From Punica granatum (lineage: Eukaryota > Streptophyta > Magnoliopsida > Myrtales > Lythraceae): a stretch of DNA of 64,000 bases. The DNA lies in the NCBI RefSeq assembly GCF_007655135.1, contig NW_022204087.1:20684-84683 (forward strand). Direction: 5' to 3'. Made by a program: the position numbers and the translations under genes. Of the stretch, positions 55,572 through 64,000 are shown in pieces (the stretch's first letter is position 1; each line of letters opens with the position of its first letter). Under the pieces are notes generated by a model. The model did no database searches. It had not been told where the DNA came from and saw nothing but the letters and a program-made list of their open reading frames with translations.

Positions 55572-56107
55572 CTCGCCTGAGTAAAAAAATCGTTTTGATT
55601 CGCCACGCTCAAGGATGAATGATAGAATCAAGTTTTCGCCACTAAACATGAACCTTTTTTTTAGATAAGTAAAAATAAGAAACGCTCTAAGCAATTTCAA
55701 TCAAAAATTCATCAAATTCGTCTGTCTTCCTCTCTTACAATAAGATGCATATTTATATAGGGGCAGACCTCCCCTGGACTATAAAATAGGAAACTGATAT
55801 CTGATTTCCTCTAGATTACTTACTTCCTAATAGAGTAATGTAATAATCTGAAATAGGAAACTTAAGATTGCTGACTCAAGCTAATATAGGAATTAAATAT
55901 CTAATTAAGGGAACTATTATCTTCTCGTAACAGCTGAAGTCTTTTAAAATATGGGCCATCACTTCGGGCTGGACCTCCTCATCTCCTATTTCCGAGCACT
56001 TAGTACGGTAAGGGCCGGGGAGTTGCAACAAGCTTCTTGGCCATGGAACGAGTGATAGGACTCGAACTAGATCTGGATCCCTTGAAGTCGTGCTACGATT
56101 TGCATCA
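55572..56107 (-). repeat. Alpha LTR of unit 10, second part (shared with unit 11)
   Basis: Resumes with ctcgc and then continues the interrupted LTR to its TGATGC start. It contains many one-base gains and losses (for example a run of eight T near 55659) not seen in other copies. Confidence 0.85.
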
Positions 56108-56659
56108 ACTTTTCAGATCGATCTTTGAAAACACTTTCGAACCATTCAACTCATCAAGCATATCATCTAGTCGAGGAATGGGGTACGATATTTTTACTGT
56201 AATCTTGTTGATGGCCCACTACTATCGACGCACAGTCTCATCGTCCATCCTTCTTGGGCACCAAGTGCTGGTACAGAACATGGGCTCATGGACTCCCGTA
56301 TGTAACCCTTTTTCAAGCAATTCATTCACCCTGCCGTTGCAGCTCCTTGGCCTCATTCGGATGCACCGATATGCCGATCGATTAGGTAAAAGCAGAACCA
56401 GAACGAAATTAATTGATGCTCAATCCCCTGAATCGGAGGCAACCTTTCAGGCAACTCCGCAGGAAATACGTCAACGAACTCCTTAAGAGAGCCATGAACC
56501 GAGGCGGAAGAGAAATATGTGCTTCGGGCGTTTTGCTTCCTGCTGAAAAGTATGAAACTAAATTGAAGTTCAACAGAGTCCGTTCAAGCTCTCCCAATGT
56601 CATCACCAAGCTTTCTTTCTTCAAGCCATTCACACTCGCACTATGGTCCTTTGCACTTG
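56105..56659 (-). pseudogene. Alpha RT fragment, unit 11, shredded
   Basis: The same truncated RT, recognisable from LPPRFMALL and the QRQ.NELLE region, but broken by at least six single-base indels. Confidence 0.8.
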
Positions 56660-57550
56660 TTATGGACTAAGTGGGTGCTAAGACAATACTCTTCCCTTCT
56701 TTGGTGAATGAATAAGTATTATTGTATCCATCGTGCAAAGCCCTCCTATCGTATTGCCACGGTCTTCCCAATAGAAGATGACTTGCACTCATCGGAACCA
56801 CGCCACATACTAATTCATCTTTATATATCTTCCCATTGAGAATGGAATACGAACTTGCTGAGTAACTCGTGCCTCGCCTTGATCATTCAGCCATCTCAAC
56901 TTATAGGGGCATGGATGCTTTGTAGTAGCCAGATTCAGCTTCTCCACCAAGGTCGTAGACGCAACATTGGTGCAACTCCCCACTGTCGATGATAACTCCG
57001 CACACCTATTTTGGATGTGCACCGAGTTCGGAAAGATTGTCCCCGCTGTTCTTCTTCCAACTTTGCTTCGGAACTCAAGACTCGACGAATCATGAGCATC
57101 TCACCCTCATCGGCAAACTCTACATTCTCTCCCGCCGCACCTCCAGAAACCTCCTCATCCACCCCTTCATCTTCACTCTAGATCTCTTGAGTGTTCTTTG
57201 GATGTCATCACTCGCCGATTCGGACATTGGGAAGCTATGTGTCCTAATCCAAGACATTTGAAGCACTTGATGTCTCGGCTCCGAACAGGGCGTTGCGGAT
57301 CGGTTGTGCTTCTCCTTTCCCTTTGTCGCCTCAGCTTGAGGCCTTTGAGAGCCTCCTACATCCTTCTGCTGCGCGCATTCCACTTCGAAGAGGATCCTGA
57401 AACTAGCAGCCACTGGTTTTGGTAAAGCACCCGCGATGCATTGAGTTTTGCGACTTTTTCGCTGTTTTTCCACCTTACTGGCCAGCGTAATCACATCTTC
57501 CCAAAAGACATAAGCTGCAACTCCACGATATCCGCAATTTCCTTGTTCAA
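56660..57550 (-). pseudogene. Alpha zinc knuckle plus protease, unit 11, shredded
   Basis: Linker, knuckle and protease can each be recognised in changing frames (57575-57120, 57162-56935, 57022-56810). More than ten single-base indels relative to unit 8. Confidence 0.8.
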
Positions 57551-58216
57551 GCAATGGTCTACTCCCGTGGCTCACTCAGTTCGCATCTCATCGACAACAT
57601 TTCGAACTCCATGACATAATCTTCAACGGACATGCCTCCCCTGGCGAATACTCTGCAGTTTGAGGTACAAGTTTTTTCTTGTAGTACTCGGGCATGAATC
57701 TTCTATGCATGATGCGCTTCATCACCCGCCAACTACGAATCCCATCTCCCCTATCTCTTCTTCTTCTTCTTCGCTGCGCCTTTAAGTTTTCCCACCTCAG
57801 ATTCGCATAATCGTGTGAACTCGAGGGCAGCAAGTTAGCACTTCTGGGCTTCGGAGTACTCATAGCATTCGAACACCTTATCGACGCGCTGGACCCACTC
57901 GAGGTACTCTTCAGGGGAACTCGTGCCTTTGAATTGTGGAATCTTTAACTTGAGATTGGTACCTTCGTGGAACCGACCGCTCTTTTCTTCAGGAGTTCAT
58001 CCTCCAGGTCAGCTTCATCTTCCACTCGAACATTCCGTCTAGGAACTCGATGTGCACGTTGCGGAGGAGCAGGCGCCACAGCCATTCGATCAAGAGCTTG
58101 GATCACCAGATCGAGTCATGCAGAGAGCTCCTCTTGCCCCCCGCTGAAGCCCAAGGAACTGGGCTTTGCTCGAGTGTGAGTCCCCTCGGAACCTGATGGA
58201 CGTTTTCCTCATCCAT
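57547..58216 (-). pseudogene. gag: Alpha gag, unit 11, broken
   Basis: Capsid recognisable (NLRWENLKAQ, RRFMPEYY). It has a six-base gain of CTT repeats near 57765 and several one-base indels. ATG at 58214-58216. Confidence 0.8.
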
Positions 58217-58316
58217 TGTGTTTTCCAGAATAATTCCTCACTAAACACTCGTGTATACACTCCTTCACGTGTTTCACTCGGCCAACAAGAACAACACCTT
58301 ATGCTCTGATACCAAA

Positions 58317-58926
58317 TGATAAGCTCACGAACCAGAACTTGATAAAGAAAGAAGGGTGGAGGGTAGAACCAACTAAACTCACTCGATAAGTGACTCGCCA
58401 TGAGTAAGAAAATCGTTTTGATTCGCCACGCTCAAGGATGAATGATAAGAATCAGAGTTTTCGCCACTAAACAATGAACCTGTTTAGATAGAAACGCTCT
58501 AAGCAATTTCATCAAAAATTCATCAAATTCGTCTGTCTTCCTCTCTTACAATAAGATGCATATTTATATAGAGGGCAGACACTCCCCTGGACTATAAACA
58601 GGAAACTGATATCTGATATCCTCTAGATTACTTTCCTAAATAGAGTAATGTAATAATCTGAAATAGGAAACTTAAGATTGCTGACTCAAGCTAATATAGG
58701 AATTAATATCTAATTAAGGGAAACTATTATCTTCTCGTCACAGCTGAAGTCTTTTAAAATATGGGCCACACTTCACTTCGGGCTGGACTCTTCATCTCCT
58801 ATTTCCCGAGCACTTAAGTACGGTAAAGGGCCCGGGGAGAGTTGCAACAAGCTTCTTGGCCATGGAACGAGTGATAGGACTCGAACTAGATCTGGATCCC
58901 TTGAAGTCGTGCTACGATTTGCATCA
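58317..58926 (-). repeat. Alpha LTR of unit 11 (shared with unit 12)
   Basis: 610 bp, with small indels. Primer site at 58303-58314. Confidence 0.8.
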
Positions 58927-59477
58927 ACTTTTCAGATCGATCTTTGAAAACACTTTCGAACCATTCAACTCATCAAGCATATCATCTAGTCGAGGAATGG
59001 GGTAACGATATTTTACTGTATTCTTGTTGATGGCCCGACTATCGACGCACAGTCTCATCGATCCATCCTTCTTGGGCACCAAAAGTGCTGTACAGAACAT
59101 GGGCTCATGGACTCCCGTATGTTAACCCTTTTCAAGCAATTCATTCACCTGCCGTTGGAGCTGCTTGGCCTCATTCGGATTGCACCGATATGCCGATCGA
59201 TTAGGTAAAAGCAGAACAAGGAACGAGATCAATTTGATGCTCAATCCCAATCGGAGGCAACCTTTCAGGCAACTCCGCAGGAAATACGTCAACGAACTCC
59301 TTTAAGAGAGCCATGAACCGAGGCGGAAGAGAAATATGTGCTTCGGGCGTTGCTTCCTGCATGAAAAGTATGAGAACTAATTGAAGTTCAACAGAGTCCG
59401 TTCAAGCTCTCCCAATGTCATCACCAAGCTTTCTTTCTTCAAGCCATTCACACTCGCACTATGGTCCTTTGCACTTG
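58924..59477 (-). pseudogene. Alpha RT fragment, unit 12
   Basis: Truncated RT ending at the LTR TGA (58924-58926). Several private indels, no TAG in RAIN. Confidence 0.8.
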
Positions 59478-60365
59478 TTATGGACTAAGTGGTGCTAAGA
59501 CAATACTCTTCCCTTCTTTGGTGAATGAATAAGTATTATTGTATCCATCGTGCAAAGCCCTCCTATCGTATTGCCACGGTCTTCCCATAGAAGATGACTT
59601 GCACTCATCGGAACCACGTCACATACTAATTCATCTTTATACATCTTCCCAATTGAGAATGGAATACGAACTTGCTGAGTAACTCGTGCCTCGCCTTGAT
59701 CATTCAGCCATCTCAACTTATAGGGGCATGGATGCTTTGTAGTAGCCAGATTCAGCTTCTCCACCAAGGTCGTAGACGCAACATTGGTGCAACTCCCACT
59801 GTCGATGATAACTCCGCACACCTTATTTTGGATGGTGCACCGAGTTCGGAAAAGATTGTCCCGCTGTTCTTCTTCCAGCTTTGCTTCGGAACTCAAGACT
59901 CGACGAATCATGAGCATCTCACCCTCATCGGCAAACTCTACATTCTCTCCCTGCGCACCTCCAGAAACCTCCTCATCCACCCCTTCATCTTCACTCTCGT
60001 CTCTTGAGTGTTCTGGATGTCATCACTCGCCGATTCGGACATTGGGAAGCTATGTGTCCTAATCCAAGACATTTGAAGCACTTGATGTCTCGGCTCCGAA
60101 CAGGGCGTTGCGGATCGGTGTGCTTCTCCTTTCCCTTTGTCGCCTCAGCTTGAGGCCTTTGAGAGCCTCCTACATCCTTCTGCTGCGCATTCCACTTCGA
60201 AGAGGATCCTGAACTAGCAGCCACTGGTTTTGGGTAAAGCACCCGCGATGCATTGAGTTTGCGACGTTTTCGTTTTTTTTTCCACCTACTACTGGCCAGC
60301 GTAATCACATCTTCCCAAAAGACATAGGGCTGCAACTCCACGATATCCGCAATTTCCTTGTTCAA
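59478..60365 (-). pseudogene. Alpha zinc knuckle plus protease, unit 12, broken
   Basis: Knuckle part reads 60365-59991 and protease part 59980-59495. A base lost near 60000 and another near 59587 break the frame. D-S-G is kept. Confidence 0.83.
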
Positions 60366-61018
60366 GCAATGGTCTGCTCCCGTGGCTCACTCAGTTCGCA
60401 TCTCATCGACAACATTTCGAACTCCATGACATAATCTTCAACGGACATGCCTCCTGGCGAATACTCTGCTGTTTTTGAGGTACAAGTTTTGCTTGTAGTA
60501 CTCGGGCATGAATCTTCTATGCATGATGCGCTTCATCTCCTGCCAACTACGAATCCCATCTCCCCTATCTCTTCTTCGCTGCGCCTTTAAGTTTTCCCAC
60601 CTCAGATTCGCATAATCGGTGAACTCGAGGGCGCAAGTTGGCACTTCTGGGCTTCGGAGTACTCATAGCATTCGAACACCTTATCGACGCGCTGGACCCA
60701 CTCGAGGTACTCTTCAGGGAACTCGTGCCTTGAATTGTGGAATCTTTAACTTGAGATTGGTACCGTCGTGGAACCCGGCCGCTCTTCTTCTTCAGGAAGT
60801 TCATCCTCCAGTCAGCTTCATCTTCCACTCGAACATTCCGTCTAGGAACTCGATGTGCACGTTGCGGAGGAGCAGGCGCCACAGCCATTCGATCAAGAGC
60901 TTGGATCACCCAGATCGAGTCATGCAGAGAGCTCCTCTTGCCCCCGCTGAAGCCCAAGGAACTGGGCTTGCTCGAGTGTGAGTCCCCTCGGAACCTGATG
61001 GACGTTTTCCTCATCCAT
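60362..61018 (-). pseudogene. gag: Alpha gag, unit 12, broken
   Basis: Recognisable capsid with several indels. As in unit 3, a missing base (near 60811) brings the N-terminal and capsid frames together (RVEDEADWRMNFLKKKSGR). ATG at 61016-61018. Confidence 0.8.
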
Positions 61019-61127
61019 TGTGTTTCCCAGAATAATTCCTCACTAAACACTCGTGTATACACTCCTTCACGTGTTTCACTCGGCCACACAATCGTACAAC
61101 AATCAAAACTTTATGCTCTGAACCAAA

Positions 61128-61706
61128 TGATAAGCCACGAACCAGAACTTGATAAAGAAAGAAGGGTGGAGGGTAGAACCAACTAAACTCACTCGATAAG
61201 ATGACTCGCCATGAGTAAGAAAAGTCGTTTTGATTCACCACGCTCAGGATGAATGATAAGAATCAGAGTTTTCGCCACTAAACAATGAACCTGTTTAGAT
61301 AAGAAACGCTCTAAGCAATTTCAATCAAAAATTCATCAAATTCGTCTGTCTTCCTCTCTTACAATAAGATGCATATTTATATAGAGGGAAGACACCCCCC
61401 CTGGACTATAAAATAGGAAACTGATATCTGATATCCTCTAGATTACTTTCCTAAAATAGAGTAATGTAATAATCTGAAGTAGAAAACTTAAGATTGCTGA
61501 CTCAAGGTAATATAGGAATTAATATCTAATTAAGGGAAACTATTATCTTCTCGTAACAGCTGAAGTCTTTTAAAATATGGGTCATCACTTCGGGCTGGAC
61601 TCCTCATCTCCTATTTCCGAGCACTTAAGTAAGGTAAAGGGCCCGGGGAGAGTTGCAACAAGCTTCTTGGCCATGGAACGAGTGATAGGACTCGAACTAG
61701 ATCTGG
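61128..61706 (-). repeat. Alpha LTR of unit 12, truncated at the array edge
   Basis: Primer site at 61115-61125 has lost one base (gctctgaacca). The LTR ends at ctagatctgg, the same base as in unit 3, and is replaced by plus-strand pol. Confidence 0.82.
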
Positions 61707-63218
61707 CCTCGTCTTGGACTGCATTCTTGGGCACATCAGAAGACGACCAATTGCTTACTTCAGCGAAAAACTAAGCGGGGCAGCCTTAACTATCCAACTT
61801 ATGATAAAGAGTTGTATGCATTGGTTCGAGCTTTAGAGACGTGGCAGCACTACCTATGGCCTAAGGAGTTCGTGATACACACCGATCATGAGTCCTTGAA
61901 ACACTTGAAAGGCCAACACAAACTAAACAAAAGACATGCCCGATGGGTGGAGTTCATTGAGACGTTTCCATACGTCATTCGGTACAAGCAAGGTAAGGAG
62001 AATGTGGTCGCCGATGTACTTTCTCGCAGGTATGCATTACTACTCTCTACACTTGATGCAAAATTGCTTTGTTTTGAGCACATTAAAAATTTATATGCTG
62101 ATGACCATGAATTTTGTGAGTAATATCGGGCTTGTGAGAAAATCCCTTGTGGTAAGTTCTTTAGGCATGATGGGTTTCTGTTTCGAGAGAATAAGTTATG
62201 CGTGCCTAATTGTTTCCTGAGAGAGTTATTAGTGCAGGAATCACATGGCGGGGGATTAATGGGACATTTTTGGAGTTGCAAAGAACACTTCTATTGACCA
62301 CATATGAAAAGAGATGTTGAGAGAATTTGTGGTAATGTGTTACATGTAGGCAAGTTAAATCCATAGTGCAGCCTAACGGTTTGTATACTCCTTTACCATT
62401 CCTAGTGAGCCTTGGATTGATATTCAATGGATTTTGTGTTAGGATTACCTAGGACTAAACGTGGGAGAGATTCAATTTGTGGTTGTGGATAGATTTTCTA
62501 AGATGGCACACATTATTCCATAACACAAAACGGATGACGCTTCGCATGTTGCTGATTTGTTCTTTAGGGAGATTGTGAGGTTACATGGCATGCCTAGAAC
62601 AATTGTTTCGGATAGAGATGCTAAGTTCTTGAGCTATTTTTGGAAGACTTTGGGTGTAGGTCAGGTACTAAGTTGTTGTTTTTTACTACTTGTCACCCAA
62701 AAACTGATGGACAAACGCACGTAGTAAATAGAACTTTGTCCACTTTGTTGAGAGCAATCATAAAAAATAACATCAAAACATGGGAAGAGTGTTTACCACA
62801 TGTTGAGTTTGCTTCTAACAGATCTGTTCATTCTGCTACTAAATTTTCACCATTTGAAGTTGTTTATGGATTTAATCCTTTAACTCCATTGGTTTATCTC
62901 CTTGCCTTTGACTGAGCATGTTAATTTAGATGGCAAAAAGAAAGCTGAATTTGTCAATCAGATTCATGAGAAAACAAGACTCAACATTGAGCGAAGAATG
63001 GAGCAGTATACAAAACACGCCAACAAGGGCTGTCATAAGCTGATTTTTAACCCGGAGATTGGGCTTGTTGCATATGAGGAAAGAGAGATTTTCCGGCGCA
63101 AAGACGTTCCAAACTGCTATAAACTAGACTTACCTGGTGAGTACAATGTAAGCGATGATTTGCTTCCTTTTGATGTACGTGATGATTTGAGGACAAATCC
63201 TTTTGAAGAGTAGGGGAA
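61707..63218 (+). pseudogene. pol: Remnant A: RNase H and integrase (right copy)
   Basis: Collinear with 7871-9390 and sharing its stop codons, plus extra one-base indels. RNase H reads 61812-62123. The integrase core carries QTHVV instead of QTEVV at 62712-62726, so the codon of the catalytic glutamate (62718-62720) reads histidine here. It ends in the polypurine tract at 63205-63218. Confidence 0.85.
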
Positions 63219-64000
63219 TGATGCAAATCGTAGCACGACTTCAAGGATCCAGTTCAAGTTCCAATTGGACCGATTACGCGGCACGAGCAAAGAAGTTTAA
63301 AGATGAGCTCAACGGCTTGATTCAAGAGGTTCGGGCTCAAGCAAATTCGTGGAGGCACATTGGACATGAATCACGTTGATATGATCCAGCTAGAGGACCC
63401 TTCACACGGCTTGTGGAAGCATTCCTGGATGACGGGGTATGGCATGAAGTCGAGCATTGGGACATGCACGTGCTAGCTGGACTAAGAAAAGAGCATGAGC
63501 CAAGCGAATCGAACTAGCCATGCAAAGGATGTTATTGCATGTCCATGGAGGAGTAGTCAAGCTCTTGGGCGGCTGCATGTGGAACTAGAAGCCACGATCG
63601 TTCATATCTTAGAAATCTATTTAGAAGATGATCCAAGTTCAAAGGGCTGAATTTCAGTTACTTTTCAATTACTTGGGCCTATTTCATTTTGGCTCATTAT
63701 ACTTAGATTTATTTTAGTCAAGCCAATTAGCCCATTTATTTTCAGCTAGTATCTCTCTATAAATAGGCATGTGGCCTCTCTAGAAAAGACATATCAATTT
63801 TCATTCAACTTTGTGAGAGAGGTTTTCTCTAACCTGTTCTGCATCAACTTCGACGTATTGCAATGTGATGACTTGTGATTCCTGACATTTATAATATTGG
63901 TTTCTCCTAGCTCCTTATAGCTAGCGGGTCAATATTCCATATTATAATTTGTTCAATAAATTATTCGCCCACTTCAGATCCTTTTCTCTTTTTTTTATCT
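63219..64000 (+). repeat. LTR A (right copy), running off the window
   Basis: Starts TGATGCAAATCG. TATA box TATAAATA at 63758-63765. Collinear with 9391-10175 including the T-rich sequence after the break, so the same LTR truncation is present in both copies. Confidence 0.78.

Larger units (their letters stand above)
13765..61706 (-). mobile_element. Right alpha array: nine tandem units, interrupted by an Ogre/Tat element
   Basis: Nine further copies of the 2.82-kb unit (units 4 to 12) on the minus strand. Primer sites lie at 15950, 18769, 21588, 24408, 27228, 30044, 32862, 58303 and 61115 (the last is degenerate). Spacing is 2816-2820 bp except where the 22.6-kb Ogre/Tat element has inserted in the LTR of unit 10. 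Private variants recur three units apart, so units 4-6 and 7-9 are a duplicated 8.46-kb trimer. Unit 4 ends against an LTR of another family (LTR D) instead of an alpha LTR. Unit 12 ends at 61706 against a plus-strand pol remnant. Confidence 0.93.

Overview
The window is nuclear plant DNA made almost entirely of Ty3/gypsy-type LTR retrotransposons. I recognise no host gene, rRNA, tRNA or CRISPR array. The plant assignment rests on an Ogre/Tat-lineage giant element (archaeal-type second RNase H, extra ORF1 before gag, intron between protease and reverse transcriptase, LTRs above 5 kb), a lineage known only from plants, and on tRNA-Met-primed gypsy relatives with plant-style pol motifs. The species cannot be named from sequence alone.

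Layout. (1) 1-7870: three minus-strand units of a 2.82-kb tandem array. Each unit is a non-autonomous element (call it alpha) with a 5' LTR of about 622 bp, tRNA-iMet primer site, gag, zinc knuckle plus protease, and a reverse transcriptase cut off after its first third, directly against the next LTR. Neighbouring units share one LTR. (2) 7871-10160: plus-strand remnant A (RNase H, integrase, truncated LTR), the part of pol that alpha lacks. (3) 10160-13764: minus-strand fragments B, C and D, each with LTRs of the TGAT...GCATCA type, integrase ends and T-rich leaders. (4) 13765-61706: nine more alpha units, of which units 4-6 and 7-9 form a duplicated 8.46-kb trimer. (5) 32959-55571: a 22.6-kb Ogre/Tat element inserted in the LTR of unit 10 and flanked by a 5-bp target duplication (CTCGC). 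Its order on the minus strand is 5' LTR, primer site, ORF1, gag, protease, 189-nt intron, RT/RNase H/archaeal RNase H/integrase, hairpin-repeat 3' UTR, minisatellites, polypurine tract, 3' LTR. (6) 61707-64000: a second copy of remnant A, joined to the array at exactly the same base as the first, 53.8 kb away.

How the parts work together. Ogre is close to complete and recent: its two LTRs are nearly identical outside a GC-rich minisatellite. It carries single-base breaks at the gag/protease joint and in the integrase tail. The alpha units all carry the same inactivating lesions, so they multiplied after they had stopped coding, most simply by unequal exchange between shared LTRs: a retrotransposon behaving as a long-period satellite. 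Everything from about 55.57 kb onward is full of scattered one-base insertions and deletions relative to the other copies, which looks like lower consensus quality, and readings there are less certain.
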